Source of the DNA: Planococcus plakortidis | Lineage (GTDB): Bacteria > Bacillota > Bacilli > Bacillales_A > Planococcaceae | NCBI RefSeq assembly: GCF_001687605.2 | Contig: NZ_CP016539.2 | Coordinates: 2,820,501-2,884,500 of the forward strand | Direction: 5' to 3' | DNA: 64,000 nt | Shown here: positions 18,133 to 27,319 of the stretch, in pieces | How the letters are laid out: each line of letters begins with the position of its first letter | Numbering within the stretch: position 1 is the first letter of the stretch | Translations under genes and position numbers: made by a program | Notes under the pieces: generated by a model | Told to the model about the DNA's origin: nothing | What the model saw: only the letters and a program-made list of their open reading frames with translations | Database searches by the model: none

Positions 18133-19896
18133 TCACTGCCTCATACCCCGGATCGCTTCAAGAAAATGCGTCCCGTACTTCTCCAGCTTATTCGTGCCGA
18201 CGCCATTGACTTCCAAAAAGGCTTCTTCGTCTTTCGGCTTGCGTGCGACCATGTCCTGTAAACTTCTATCCGAGAAAATGACGAACGGAGGCACGCCTGC
18301 TTCATCCGCCAACTTCTTGCGGACGGTCCGCAATTCCTCGAACAGCGGATCATTGGTAGCGATCCGCTTCGTCACGACGGCGCCTTTTCTCATGACGCGG
18401 CGTTTCCCGAGCAGGACATCGCGGCCGCCGTCCGGAACGAAGATCGTCGGGAAACTGCCTTGTTCAACTGCCAGCAATTCCTGCGAAATCATGAATTCGA
18501 TGAGGTTCGATACTTCTTTTGAATTCATATGCTTCAATACGCCATAAGTCGACAATTGATCAAAGCGGAAATCGAGCACTTTCTTGTTGCGCGAACCGGT
18601 CAATACTTGGGCAGTCATCGTCTTGCCGAATTTCTGCCCCATGCGGATGACACACGACAATACTTTCTGTACATCTTCCGTGACGTCCTGGCCTTCCCGC
18701 TCGTCAATGCAGTTTCCGCAATGGCCGCATGCGGCAGCATTACCGTCGCCGAAATAATGGACAATGAATTGCTGGAGGCAGTTCTCCGTATGGCAATAAT
18801 CGACCATGCCCTGCAGCTTTTTTAGCTCGCCTGGAATGCGCGAAGGGTCCTGCGCCTGGTCGATCAAAAAGCGCTGCGTCTGGACATCCTGCGATGCATA
18901 TAGCACGATGCATTCGCTCGGCAAGCCGTCTCGCCCGGCACGTCCCGCTTCCTGGTAATAGCTTTCCATGTTTTTCGGCAACTGGTAATGGATGACATAC
19001 CGGATATTCGATTTATCGATGCCCATCCCGAATGCATTGGTCGCAACCATGACAGTCACTTCATCGTTCAAGAAGCGTTCCTGCCCGAGCCGCCGTTCGT
19101 CGTCCGGCATGCCCGCATGGTATTTCGCCGCCTTGACGCCGCGTTTGATGAGTGACTCATAGACGGAGTCCACCGTTTTGCGGGTCGCTGCATAAATGAT
19201 ACCTGCCTCGTTGTCGTTTTTCTGGACGTAATCGCGGATAAAGCGTTCGCGGTCCTGGCCCTGGATGACGGAGAAACTTAAATTTGCCCGTTCGAAACCG
19301 GTGATGACGGTATTTTGTTCTTCGATATCCAGGATACGGCAAATATCTTCCCGCACTTGCGGCGTCGCGGTCGCCGTCAATGCAAGCACAGTCGGATTGT
19401 CCGGGAAAATCTCCAGCATGCGGCTGATCAGCCGGTAACTTGGCCGGAAATCATGGCCCCATTGCGAAATGCAATGCGCTTCATCGACAGCGATGAGCGG
19501 AACCTTGACGCCTTGCAGGCCATCCAGAAACATTTCCGAATCGAGGCGCTCAGGCGCAATATACAATAATTTGATGATTCCCATCTGCACTTCATGCAGG
19601 ATTTCACGGACTTCATGGAAATCAAGCGAACTATTGATGGAAGCAGCCGGGATCCCGGCTGCCTGCAATGAGTCGACTTGATCTTTCATGAGGGAGATCA
19701 GCGGGGAGACGACGATGGTCGTCCCTTCCATGGCAAGCGCAGGAATCTGGTAACACATCGATTTCCCGCCGCCTGTCGGCATGACGCAAATCGTATTTTG
19801 GCCATCGAAGACTTGTGTGATGGCTTGTTCCTGGCCGGTCCGGAAACTATCATACCCGAAATGCGACTGCAGTAATTTTCTTGCTTGTTCCAACAC
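18133..19896 (-). CDS. recQ: ATP-dependent DNA helicase RecQ
   Basis: A 587-aa 3'-5' DNA helicase for recombination and stalled-fork repair. The N-terminal motif 0 (FRTGQEQAI) leads to Walker A MPTGGGKS, DEAH in AVDEAHCISQWGHDFRPSY and LTATATPQVRED. The second RecA domain has the QEAGRAGRDG motif. A zinc-binding segment with four Cys (CHTENCLQQF ... ACGHCGNC, residues about 370-400), a winged helix and a C-terminal HRDC domain (LRTVRKKLADEAGVPPFVIFS) follow. It starts at GTG 19896 with GGGGAG upstream; the next codon is a TTG that could also serve. Its length is typical of Bacillus RecQ. It is a single gene. Confidence 0.96.
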   Translation of the reverse strand: MLEQARKLLQSHFGYDSFRTGQEQAITQVFDGQNTICVMPTGGGKSMCYQIPALAMEGTTIVVSPLISLMKDQVDSLQAAGIPAASINSSLDFHEVREILHEVQMGIIKLLYIAPERLDSEMFLDGLQGVKVPLIAVDEAHCISQWGHDFRPSYRLISRMLEIFPDNPTVLALTATATPQVREDICRILDIEEQNTVITGFERANLSFSVIQGQDRERFIRDYVQKNDNEAGIIYAATRKTVDSVYESLIKRGVKAAKYHAGMPDDERRLGQERFLNDEVTVMVATNAFGMGIDKSNIRYVIHYQLPKNMESYYQEAGRAGRDGLPSECIVLYASQDVQTQRFLIDQAQDPSRIPGELKKLQGMVDYCHTENCLQQFIVHYFGDGNAAACGHCGNCIDEREGQDVTEDVQKVLSCVIRMGQKFGKTMTAQVLTGSRNKKVLDFRFDQLSTYGVLKHMNSKEVSNLIEFMISQELLAVEQGSFPTIFVPDGGRDVLLGKRRVMRKGAVVTKRIATNDPLFEELRTVRKKLADEAGVPPFVIFSDRSLQDMVARKPKDEEAFLEVNGVGTNKLEKYGTHFLEAIRGMRQ

Positions 19897-19970
19897 CTTT
19901 GAACACTCCCCAACCTGTTTTGCTATGAACGTAGCTTACCATATTTGAAGGGCTATTTCTTTTTCGGGGC

Positions 19971-20010
19971 ACGAAAAGCCACCCGGGAAAACGATTGTTT
20001 TCCGGGTGGC
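19971..20010 (-). terminator. Terminator of the GXWXG gene
   Basis: A GCCACCCGG/CCGGGTGGC stem with an AAAACGATTGTTTT centre is followed on the minus strand by TTTTCG. Confidence 0.8.
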
Positions 20011-20032
20011 TGAGAAGCCCGTACCATCCGAT

Positions 20033-20518
20033 TTAAGTATATACTCTCGCTAACAGGAAGAAATACGGCCGTTTCATGCCTTTCCAGTCCATCATTCCGA
20101 GCAGCACGTCATCGTTCACTTTCCGGAAATGGTCATGGATCGGCAAATGGTCGTATACCATCACTGCACTCGTTTTTCCGCGCCACTCCATTTTGCGGAG
20201 CCGCGCAGCACCTCTCGCCCCGCTCAACAGGTTCACGACTGAACCAGGCGGGAACGGCGGCAGCGCCAATGGTTTCCCAAAGGGTGTCCGGAACAATAAA
20301 GGGTCAACATACTCAGTGTTGTGGAAGGCTTTCCCATACCAGCCCGTTTTTTCGAGCCAGCCGTCCAATGGATGCCCTGTAGGCAATTCGCGTCCTTTCC
20401 ACGTGCCGAGCATCACTTGAGGCTCGACTGGCTCCAGCGCATCGAACAGGCTGCAAGCTTCTTCAACGCCCGCCCTGCCTTGCTCCAATATTTCCCACAA
20501 CCTGCGCTCGGGTTTCAT
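20033..20518 (-). CDS. GXWXG / DUF4334 domain protein
   Basis: 161 aa. The N-terminal third contains the GXWXG motif (MLGTWKGRELPTGHPLDGWL, residues about 36-55). The C-terminal two thirds match the DUF4334 pattern (FRTPFGKPLALPPFPPG, then KMEWRGKTSAVMVYDHLPI and MMDWKGMKRPYFFLL). The two domains are known to occur together in many bacteria, but no activity is established. A lipocalin-like ligand-binding role has been suggested by fold only. There is no signal peptide or membrane segment. The ATG at 20518 lies 18 bp after the dehydrogenase gene, so the two may be co-transcribed. Confidence 0.82.
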   Translation of the reverse strand: MKPERRLWEILEQGRAGVEEACSLFDALEPVEPQVMLGTWKGRELPTGHPLDGWLEKTGWYGKAFHNTEYVDPLLFRTPFGKPLALPPFPPGSVVNLLSGARGAARLRKMEWRGKTSAVMVYDHLPIHDHFRKVNDDVLLGMMDWKGMKRPYFFLLARVYT

Positions 20519-20536
20519 GATCTTCTCCCTTTCCGG

Positions 20537-21322
20537 TTAGATCTCAAGCTCCCAATGCTTGGCTTCTTCGTCTTTCATCTGCCGTTCAGTTTCTTCCGGA
20601 TAAGCCGTGCGGAATTTATGCGAGTCCTGTGGGATGATTTCGACCATCTTGTCAATCATGTCCTGTGGATCGAATTGGTCTTCCAATCCCTTCTCCGCTT
20701 CCTTCATGTCTTCAGGGCGCGTGAAATGGGTTTTTTCATCGAACCATCTCCATTTCGCTTCCGCACTGCGGTCATTGAAGCCCGTGTCGAAAGCTCCTGG
20801 ATTGATGGTCGCCACTTGTACGCCGAATTCCGCCATTTCTTTGCGCAGCGTTTTTGCGATCGCTTCTATCGCATGCTTTGTCGCCGTATATGGGCCGACG
20901 TAAGGCGTCGACATGATACCGGCCATGGAAGACAGGAAGATGATCTTGCCTTGCCCTTTCTCCACGAATTTGCGGGCGGCAATTTGTGCCGTCTCGAGGG
21001 TCTGGAACACATTCACTTCGAACAATTCACGGAAATTCGACATCGGCACTTCACCGAGTGGCCCGCCTTCATTGATGGCGGCATTCGCTACGAAAATATC
21101 AAAATCATAGTCGAGCATCTGTGCCAGGTCCTGTGGATTCTTGATATCCATCTTGAATGTCGTCAGTTCGACCCCGGCGTCCGCCGCCGCTTCTCGGAGC
21201 GAAGTCACCTGGGGCGCCGTTTCGACCGGCGCGACCACTTTATGCCCTTGCGCCGCCAAGCCCAATGCCGTTCCTTTTCCAAGGCCGCTTCCCGCCCCGG
21301 TAATGAAAATCGTTTTGACCAT
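20537..21322 (-). CDS. SDR family oxidoreductase
   Basis: A 261-aa classical short-chain dehydrogenase. The Rossmann nucleotide site is FITGAGSGLGKG (residues 6-17), with FVANAAIN later, a catalytic Ser in FLSSMAGIMST and Tyr-Lys in YTATKHAIE. The substrate cannot be read from the sequence. The start is the ATG at 21322, preceded by AGGAGGAGAATAAA; an upstream in-frame extension lacks any ribosome site. A sigma-B-like promoter (21362-21386) precedes it, and several Bacillus general-stress genes encode similar dehydrogenases. The GXWXG gene follows after 18 bp. Confidence 0.88.
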   Translation of the reverse strand: MVKTIFITGAGSGLGKGTALGLAAQGHKVVAPVETAPQVTSLREAAADAGVELTTFKMDIKNPQDLAQMLDYDFDIFVANAAINEGGPLGEVPMSNFRELFEVNVFQTLETAQIAARKFVEKGQGKIIFLSSMAGIMSTPYVGPYTATKHAIEAIAKTLRKEMAEFGVQVATINPGAFDTGFNDRSAEAKWRWFDEKTHFTRPEDMKEAEKGLEDQFDPQDMIDKMVEIIPQDSHKFRTAYPEETERQMKDEEAKHWELEI

Positions 21323-21361
21323 TTTATTCTCCTCCTGATTCTGTAAGTTGCTATAATTTGT

Positions 21362-21386
21362 GTTCCCCACAACAAACAGAATAAAC
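21362..21386 (-). promoter_or_regulatory. Possible sigma-B promoter of the SDR gene
   Basis: On the minus strand GTTTAT, a 13-bp spacer, then GGGAAC. It lies between the stop of the upstream unknown gene and the SDR ribosome site. Confidence 0.45.
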
Positions 21387-21390
21387 AGGT

Positions 21391-21891
21391 TTAATTGAGC
21401 CACCATTCCTTGCGGTCCATTTCCTCCGCAAAATGGCCGTATTCCGAGAGCGTCTCTTCCAACACTTTTTCGCTGCGGGCAAGCATGCGCTCCCTGGCCT
21501 TCTTCCTTTTGAACCGGCTCCCGTATACCGCCTGCAACTCATCGTAGGATTGTTTCAATTCACGGAAACTTGCCGCTATTTCACTGTCTTCATCAGCAAG
21601 CAATGAAGCCAGCATCCCGATTTTCGCGTATAGTTCACCCACCGTATAGCGGGCGCGGTCCTTATACAGGATGCCCGCTACAATCGACGCCGGCAGCTCT
21701 TCGTCCACCCCTCTCGCCAAATCCGTCAGCAATTCAATCATGATGCGGCGGTTGCTCGCCAGCGACAGGACATAAAAAATATGGGGAATCTGGTCAACTG
21801 GCGTTTCTTCAATATATTCATCGATTTGCCTGATCAAGTCTTCCGCCTTTAAATGGTCGATGAGAATGCCCAGCCGGTATGTTTCGTACAT
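21391..21891 (-). CDS. Conserved-looking protein of unknown function, helical
   Basis: 166 aa, acidic to neutral, mostly helical, no signal peptide and no membrane span. It begins MYETYRLGILIDHLKAEDLI. Residues about 60-110 (LLTDLARGVDEELPASIVAG, then ARYTVGELYAKIGMLASLL) look like a compact helical domain. The C-terminus is basic and charged (RFKRKKARERML). I do not recognise the family. The start is uncertain: ATG 21891 has only a weak AGAAG upstream, while TTG 21906, five codons earlier, has GTGGGGA too close. It precedes the SDR gene, but a promoter candidate lies between. Confidence 0.6.
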   Translation of the reverse strand: MYETYRLGILIDHLKAEDLIRQIDEYIEETPVDQIPHIFYVLSLASNRRIMIELLTDLARGVDEELPASIVAGILYKDRARYTVGELYAKIGMLASLLADEDSEIAASFRELKQSYDELQAVYGSRFKRKKARERMLARSEKVLEETLSEYGHFAEEMDRKEWWLN

Positions 21892-21990
21892 TATGTATCT
21901 TCTCAAATCCCCACCGCCATTTCCTTAAGTCTCCTTTTTATTTTGACAGATAATTCTGTCAAAAACAATTCCACAAAGCTGGCCTGCACA

Positions 21991-22026
21991 CAAAAAAACC
22001 CGCTCCCCCATTATAGGAGAGCAGGC
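21991..22026 (-). terminator. Terminator of the XRE regulator gene
   Basis: An imperfect CCTGCTCTCC/GGGAGCGGG stem is followed on the minus strand by seven T. Confidence 0.7.
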
Positions 22027-22049
22027 TCAATAATTCTTGTACATGGGTA

Positions 22050-22403
22050 TCAAGTCGCTAAGCCATAACTGCCCATGCGGCGCTTCACTTGGATAAAGGA
22101 AGCCGCTTCAGCGAGTTCCGCTTCATTCAACGGCTGGTCATCTAGCATCACTGTATATTCGTTCAGGAAATTCGTATTTTGAAGGTCGACATTGATCGTA
22201 CGGTCATTGCGGTCCAATAGGCTATCCACAGAAATCTCAAAGAAATCGGCGAGGCGTTCCAGATGCACAACTGACACTTGTTTCTTTCCGCTTTCGTATG
22301 CCCATACCGTGCTTTTCGCAAAGCCCAGGCGGTCTGCAAGCTCTTCCGGGGAAAGTCCTCTCGCTTCTCTTAAGTCTTTTATCTTTTTGCTTAACTGCTT
22401 CAT
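22050..22403 (-). CDS. XRE-family helix-turn-helix regulator
   Basis: 117 aa. An N-terminal Cro/CI-type helix-turn-helix covers residues about 5-60 (IKDLREARGLSPEELADRLG, then STVWAYESGKKQVSVVHLERLADFF). A short acidic C-terminal part follows (DDQPLNEAELAEAASFIQVKRRM) with no known sensor fold. It is similar in layout to SinR/ImmR-like repressors. The ATG at 22403 is preceded by AAAAGGAGCAGGAATCAACC. The target is unknown; it is monocistronic between an AT-rich gap and its terminator. The gap 22404-22584 is AT-rich and shows no gene. Confidence 0.85.
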   Translation of the reverse strand: MKQLSKKIKDLREARGLSPEELADRLGFAKSTVWAYESGKKQVSVVHLERLADFFEISVDSLLDRNDRTINVDLQNTNFLNEYTVMLDDQPLNEAELAEAASFIQVKRRMGSYGLAT

Positions 22404-22584
22404 GGTTGATTCCTGCTCCTTTTAATAGATTTCTAATTATTTTAAATATACTGCAATTAAAGTGAATGAGCAATCATTTTATGGATAATTTTTTAAAATA
22501 GAATGAATATTTAGTGAACAGTATCTATTTAATATAATTATTGGAAAATAGCAGGGCCATAAAGCATATAAAAACTAAAAAATC

Positions 22585-23214
22585 TTATTCCGTGATAATT
22601 AATCCCAATTTACGCGCAAACAACAAAGCTTGATCTGTAGATACTTTGCACCCCAACAGCAATTCAGGTGTCACTTGCAGTTCCTCAAAGCGGCTTGAGC
22701 TGAAATCCACTCCTTTAAGGGAAGTCCCCGTAAAATTGGCTTCATTCAGATCGCTGGCCAGAAACTGCGCACTTTTCATATCCACTTCGTAGAAATCCGC
22801 TTGCCGCAGTATGCTCCGTTCAAAACTCACATCACTTATATGGGAAAAGCCGAAAACCGCATAATCAATCCGGCATTCTTCAAAGCGGGTATAGCGGATC
22901 GTGCTTTCCGTGAAGTCGGTGCCGAGCATCCGGCAATTCTCGAACTTCACCCGATGGAACACTGCCCCGCTCAAATCAGCATTCGATAGATCGCAATTGA
23001 TGAAAACGGCATCCGCAAATTCACTGCGCCCCCATTCGCGGTCCAAAAAACGGACATTCTCGAACAACACACGGTCAAAATGGGTTTTTCCTGCCGGTAA
23101 ATCTTCGGAAACGATCCGGCAATCATGGACATATCCATCATCTAATGCTTCAATAAAAGAAAATGTTTGTAATTCGAGGGGAAGCATCGGTTCGGTCTTC
23201 TTATTCTTTTTCAT
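22585..23214 (-). CDS. Pentapeptide-repeat protein
   Basis: 209 aa. From about residue 30 to 190 it is built of imperfect A(D/N)LXX-type pentapeptides, for example FINCDLSNADLSGAVFHRVK, LGTDFTESTIRYTRF and ASDLNEANFTGTSLKGVDF, which should form a right-handed quadrilateral beta-helix. It has no signal peptide. Some proteins of this fold protect gyrase (Qnr/MfpA), but most have no known role and none is implied here. Three consecutive ATG codons follow AGGAGGA; I take the third (23214) for spacing. It is transcribed away from the DUF1538 operon, with about 115 bp between. Confidence 0.82.
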   Translation of the reverse strand: MKKNKKTEPMLPLELQTFSFIEALDDGYVHDCRIVSEDLPAGKTHFDRVLFENVRFLDREWGRSEFADAVFINCDLSNADLSGAVFHRVKFENCRMLGTDFTESTIRYTRFEECRIDYAVFGFSHISDVSFERSILRQADFYEVDMKSAQFLASDLNEANFTGTSLKGVDFSSSRFEELQVTPELLLGCKVSTDQALLFARKLGLIITE

Positions 23215-23329
23215 CATCATTCCTCCTGGCTCGCACTTGTCCTTTCTTTATCTTAACGGCTAACCAGTTTCCTGTCCCATCCGCCGCGTGATATGCATTA
23301 AACCAAATCCGCTGTAGAGGAGATGCTGC

Positions 23330-24025
23330 ATGGAAAATGTCAAAAGCACGTTCAAAGAAGTTGCATCTGCCATTCTTCCTGTCACCATTGTCGTCATCTT
23401 GCTTCAAGTCCTGACCATCCGCCTGCCGCTCGAAGCGCTGCTGCAGTTCTTGATCGGGGCCGTTTTTGTCGGAACCGGTTTTTTCCTGTTCCTGCTCGGG
23501 GTCAATGCCGGCCTGCTCCCGATCGGGGAATTGATCGGCAAGAGGCTGCCTTTGACCCGCAAACCATGGCTGATCATCGGCACTGGCCTCGTACTCGGCC
23601 TTGCCGTCACGATCGCCGAACCCGATGTCCGCGTCCTGGCGAACCAGATCGACGATGTGTCAGGAGGCGCCATCTCCAGAAACATCCTGATCTTATCCGT
23701 TTCGATCGGCCTGGCGATTTTCGTCGCCCTGGCGATGGTCCGGACGCTGTTCAGCATCCCGATCCATTACCTGCTGATCGGGGGCTATGCCATCGTCTTC
23801 CTTCTTTCTTTCTTTGTCCCTGACGCCTTCATCCCGATTTCATTCGATGCCGGCGGTGTCACGACGGGCCCGATGGCAGTGCCGTTCATTCTAGCGCTCG
23901 GCATCGGCGTCGCTTCCGTCCTGCGCTCCGATAAGCCGAGCAGCGGCGAAGGCTTCGGCTTGATCGGCCTGGCCTCGATCGGTCCGATCATCGCTGTCAT
24001 GCTCCTGGGGGTGTTGTACCGGTGA
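23330..24025 (+). CDS. DUF1538 membrane protein, first copy
   Basis: A 231-aa integral membrane protein with about 6-7 hydrophobic segments. Family features are GAVFVGTGFFLFLLGVNAGL, PIGELIGKRLP, GLAVTIAEPDVRVLANQID and, near the end, SFDAGGVTTGPMAVPFIL. These match DUF1538, a family without an established function. The conserved AEPDVRVL and GGVTTGP segments sit in likely re-entrant or pore regions, which suggests a transporter or channel, but that is inference. The ATG at 23330 follows GAGGAGATGCTGC. Its TGA overlaps the GTG start of the second copy (GTGA), and a tandem PII gene follows, so a PII-gated two-subunit transport system is likely. Confidence 0.85.
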   Translation: MENVKSTFKEVASAILPVTIVVILLQVLTIRLPLEALLQFLIGAVFVGTGFFLFLLGVNAGLLPIGELIGKRLPLTRKPWLIIGTGLVLGLAVTIAEPDVRVLANQIDDVSGGAISRNILILSVSIGLAIFVALAMVRTLFSIPIHYLLIGGYAIVFLLSFFVPDAFIPISFDAGGVTTGPMAVPFILALGIGVASVLRSDKPSSGEGFGLIGLASIGPIIAVMLLGVLYR

Positions 24026-24765
24026 ACTTGCATATTTTCCATGGTTTCGGGGAAGTGCTGATCGAAGTCAGCATGGCTCTCCTCCCGCTCGTCCTGTTCT
24101 TTAGTGTATTTCAATTGTTCATGCTGAAATTGCCGAAAGAACGCGTCCTGCAAACCGGGCTCGGTTTCGTTTTGACCTTTTTCGGATTGGCCTTTTTCCT
24201 GCAGGGCGTCCATATCGGGTTCATGCCCTTCGGTGAATTGATGGGTGCGGAACTTGGGGATTGGCACTATCGCTGGGCCATCATCCCAATCGGATTTGTG
24301 CTCGGCTTCGTTGCGACATTCGCCGAACCGGCTGTCCGCATCATGAACGAGGAGGTCGACCGCGAAACGGGCGGTTATATTTCCTCGAAAGTCATGCTCT
24401 ACACCTTATCGACGGGGGTCGGATTGTCCATCGCTTTGTCGATGCTGCGGATTTTGACGGGCTGGTCGATCTGGTATTTCATTTTGCCAGGCTATCTTAT
24501 CGCTTTGGCCTTAATCTTTTTCTCCACGCGCACGTTCATCGCCATCGCCTTTGACTCAGGGGGCGTCGCTACCGGGCCAATGACCGTCACATTCATCGTC
24601 TCTGTCGCAGTCGGTATCGCTTCCGTGACAGAAGGACGGGATCCGCTCGTCGATGGTTTCGGGATGATCGCGCTGGTGGCATTGACGCCGATCATTTCCG
24701 TACTTGTTGTCGGCTTACTCTTTAACCGAAAGGCAGTGAACCAAAACCATGAATCTGAATCATAG
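24022..24765 (+). CDS. DUF1538 membrane protein, second copy
   Basis: 247 aa, paralogous to the preceding gene: the same blocks recur as LGFVLTFFGLAFFLQGVHIG, MPFGELMGAELGDWHYRW, FVATFAEPAVRIMNEEVD and AFDSGGVATGPMTVTFIVS. About seven membrane segments. The GTG start at 24022 overlaps the previous stop. Its own end overlaps the ATG of the PII gene by 17 bp. Two half-size paralogues with matching motifs suggest a heterodimer that forms one pore, with opposed re-entrant loops. In many genomes the two halves are reported fused in one gene; whether that holds for close relatives would need a search. The substrate is unknown. Confidence 0.85.
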   Translation: MNLHIFHGFGEVLIEVSMALLPLVLFFSVFQLFMLKLPKERVLQTGLGFVLTFFGLAFFLQGVHIGFMPFGELMGAELGDWHYRWAIIPIGFVLGFVATFAEPAVRIMNEEVDRETGGYISSKVMLYTLSTGVGLSIALSMLRILTGWSIWYFILPGYLIALALIFFSTRTFIAIAFDSGGVATGPMTVTFIVSVAVGIASVTEGRDPLVDGFGMIALVALTPIISVLVVGLLFNRKAVNQNHESES

Positions 24766-25438
24766 ACTGATGATCGCCATTATAAAACGCGGCGCCTCAA
24801 GGGAGGTCATCGCCGCTGCAAAACAAGCCGGCGCTGACGGTGCAACGGTGGTATATGCGAAAGGAATCGGGAGAAACGAAAAGCCCAGGTTTCTCGGGCT
24901 GCCCGCTACACACGAAAAAGATGTCGTCTTCATCGCTGTCGACGGCGAAATCGAATTTGCAGTCGCCAAGGCGATCAGTGAAGCCGGAAAACTGGGGAAA
25001 TCCGGTTACGGCCTCGGCTTTACCATCCATCTCAGCCAATTGCTGGGGGTCCCCCATCTCAGCGATCGCGAAGACGACCGCAAAAAAACGCGAGGAGTGG
25101 AAAAGATGCCAGAACCTACAGATTTTCAATTGATCGTGACCATCGTCAATTCGGGTGATTCCGGGCAAGTCGTCAAGGCCGCCGCAAAAGCCGGCGCTGA
25201 AGGCGGCACCATCTTGGAAGGGCGCGGCACCGGAGTCAATGAACAGAAAAAATTCATGAACTTTACGATCGATCCAGAAAAGGATGTCGTCCTGACTTTG
25301 GTGCCCACCGTATTCGCGGAAAAAGTGGTCGCAAGCATCGAACAGGCAGTCGACCTCGATGCACCCGGAAAAGGCATCGCCTTCCTGATTGATGTGGAAA
25401 ACGTATTCGGGGTCAACCATTCCTCCCTGAATCAATAA
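24749..25438 (+). CDS. Tandem PII-like signalling protein (two PII domains)
   Basis: 229 aa made of two ferredoxin-like PII domains. Domain 1 (residues about 6-105) shows LMIAIIKRGASREVIAAAKQ, GATVVYAKGIG, VVFIAVDGE and KLGKSGYGLGFTIHLSQLLG. Domain 2 (about 124-222) repeats the plan: LIVTIVNSGDSGQVVKAAAK, GGTILEGRGTG, VVLTLVPTV, GKGIAFLIDVENVFG. The K-G-I-G-R and G-K-S/G-K-G elements are at the nucleotide-binding positions of PII, but the T-loop is short and lacks the uridylylated Tyr. PII proteins form trimers; a tandem protein must form a pseudo-trimer or other assembly. Overlap with the DUF1538 genes strongly suggests it gates them. The ATG at 24749 has GAAAGG 15 nt upstream and is probably translationally coupled. 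Confidence 0.85.
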   Translation: MNLNHRLMIAIIKRGASREVIAAAKQAGADGATVVYAKGIGRNEKPRFLGLPATHEKDVVFIAVDGEIEFAVAKAISEAGKLGKSGYGLGFTIHLSQLLGVPHLSDREDDRKKTRGVEKMPEPTDFQLIVTIVNSGDSGQVVKAAAKAGAEGGTILEGRGTGVNEQKKFMNFTIDPEKDVVLTLVPTVFAEKVVASIEQAVDLDAPGKGIAFLIDVENVFGVNHSSLNQ

Positions 25439-25469
25439 AAACCGGTGAGCCCATTAGGCTCACCGGTTT
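25437..25469. terminator. Shared bidirectional terminator (PII operon / catalase)
   Basis: A AAAACCGGTGAGCC/GGCTCACCGGTTT stem lies between the two convergent stops, A-rich on one side and T-rich on the other. Confidence 0.9.
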
Positions 25470-25475
25470 CCAGGT

Positions 25476-27104
25476 TTAATAGCGCTCTGCCCCGTGCCCT
25501 TTGGAACTGGCGGCTTGAGCCACTTTGCTCGCTGCCGGCTTGCCGTAGAGCTTCGGTTCGGCACCTTCATTGTCTTTCATTTCTTTCATCTTCTTCACTT
25601 TCATATCGATGTTTTCGCGGACGCGGCGGCCATAATCTTCATCGGCCTGCGTGAAGTGATGCACCATTTCCTCTTGGATGCGTGGATCACATGCAGATAG
25701 GGCATCACCGAGATTGTTGATCAATTCGTCGCGCTCCCAGTCCTCGAAGCTGCGGTAGGTTTCGCCGGCCTGGCCGTAATTATTCGTACGGTCGATCGGC
25801 GCCTTCGTCAATTTGCCGTGGTACTCCGGTTCATAATCCGGCGTGTTCGGGCGATCCGCCTCCTTGAACCCGCCAAGCACGGACGGTTCGTAGTTGATGT
25901 GCGGATTCTTCGCATTCTCGCCGCGCGGCACATCCATCGCCCCTCCGTATTGGTTGGTCGCCACACGCTTTCTCGGGGCGTTGACCGGCAGCTTCAAGTA
26001 GTTCGCACCCACCCGGTAACGCTGCGTATCGGAATACGAGAACGTCCGGCCGATCAGCATCTTGTCGTCCGAGAAGTCCATGCCATCGACCAGGACGCCT
26101 GTACCGAATGCGGCTTGCTCGATTTCCGCATGGTAGTTTTCAGGATTGCGGTTCAAGACCATTTTCCCGACTGGCAGGAACGGGAATTTATCCATTGGCC
26201 ATAGCTTCGTGTCATCCAGCGGGTCGAAGTCGAGTTCGGCATGCTCATCATCACTCATGATCTGCACGAACAGCTCCCATTCCGGATAATCGCCATTTTC
26301 GATTGAATCGTAAAGGTCTTCTGTCGCGTGACCGACGTTTTTCGCCTGGATTTCATCGGCTTCTGCCTGAGTCAAATTACGGATGCCCTGTTTCGGCTCC
26401 CAGTGATATTTGACGAGGACCGCTTCCCCTTTATCATTGACCCATTTATACGTATTGACGCCAGATCCCTGCATATGGCGGTAGGTCGCCGGAATGCCCC
26501 AAGGGGAGAACAGGAACGTGATCATATGCGTCGCTTCCGGGGAACGGGCGACAAAGTCGAACATCCGCTCCGGATCTGGCACGTTTGAGACCGGGTCGTT
26601 CTTGAAGGCATGGATCATGTCCGGGAATTTCATCGCATCACGGATAAAGAAAATCTTCAAGTTATTCCCGACAAGGTCCCAGTTGCCGTCTTCCGTGTAC
26701 ATCTTCACGGCAAAACCGCGCGGGTCGCGTGCCGTTTCAGGGGAGTGGCGGGATCCCGCCACTGTAGAGAAGCGCACCAGCAATGGCGTCTGTTTGCCTT
26801 TGCCGGAAAATACTTTAGCGCGCGTATATTTTTCAACCGGCTCATCACCGACTGTTCCATAAGTCTCGAAATAACCGAATGCCCCAGCACCACGTGCATG
26901 GACGATGCGTTCCGGTATTTCTTCACGGTCAAAATGAGAGATTTTTTCGATGAAGTTATAGTTTTCAAGAGTTGCCGGCCCACGGTTTCCGATCGTACGC
27001 AAATTCTGGTTGTCTTTTACCGGGTGCCCTTGGCGGTTGGTCAAGGTTTCTTCGTTTTCACCTTCAGACATCTTTTTCTTCAGCTCTTCATTATTGTCCT
27101 TCAT
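25476..27104 (-). CDS. Monofunctional haem catalase
   Basis: A 542-aa catalase that converts hydrogen peroxide to water and oxygen. The active-site signature with the distal His is [20 protein letters not shown] (His about residue 69), the distal Asn lies in [13 protein letters not shown], and the proximal haem Tyr is in [12 protein letters not shown]. The length exceeds small-subunit KatA (about 480 aa) by a C-terminal extension rich in Lys, Ala and Ser ([13 protein letters not shown] to the end). I give no symbol because katA and katX types cannot be told apart here. The ATG at 27104 has GGAGG 7 nt upstream; another ATG two codons earlier overlaps that site. A sigma-B-like promoter candidate lies upstream; no PerR box was seen. 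Confidence 0.95.
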   Translation of the reverse strand: MKDNNEELKKKMSEGENEETLTNRQGHPVKDNQNLRTIGNRGPATLENYNFIEKISHFDREEIPERIVHARGAGAFGYFETYGTVGDEPVEKYTRAKVFSGKGKQTPLLVRFSTVAGSRHSPETARDPRGFAVKMYTEDGNWDLVGNNLKIFFIRDAMKFPDMIHAFKNDPVSNVPDPERMFDFVARSPEATHMITFLFSPWGIPATYRHMQGSGVNTYKWVNDKGEAVLVKYHWEPKQGIRNLTQAEADEIQAKNVGHATEDLYDSIENGDYPEWELFVQIMSDDEHAELDFDPLDDTKLWPMDKFPFLPVGKMVLNRNPENYHAEIEQAAFGTGVLVDGMDFSDDKMLIGRTFSYSDTQRYRVGANYLKLPVNAPRKRVATNQYGGAMDVPRGENAKNPHINYEPSVLGGFKEADRPNTPDYEPEYHGKLTKAPIDRTNNYGQAGETYRSFEDWERDELINNLGDALSACDPRIQEEMVHHFTQADEDYGRRVRENIDMKVKKMKEMKDNEGAEPKLYGKPAASKVAQAASSKGHGAERY

Positions 27105-27140
27105 GATCATCCTCCTTCATTTGATTGCCATCATTTCCCT

Positions 27141-27166
27141 CTTCCCACTCCCGCCTTCCGCTAAAC
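27141..27166 (-). promoter_or_regulatory. Possible sigma-B promoter of the catalase gene
   Basis: On the minus strand GTTTAG, a 14-bp spacer and GGGAAG lie about 40 bp before the start codon. Confidence 0.4.
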
Positions 27167-27319
27167 CTGTTTTCCGTTAAATCAGCCGTTAGACACAACC
27201 GCCCCCGAATCAGGAGATTTTCTAGTCCATAAAAAACGGCACTCCCCTCTTGGAATAGACAAATACCGCGGGATATGGAAAACTAGAATGGAATCGACTT
27301 ACAGAAAGCAGGGCTGGAA

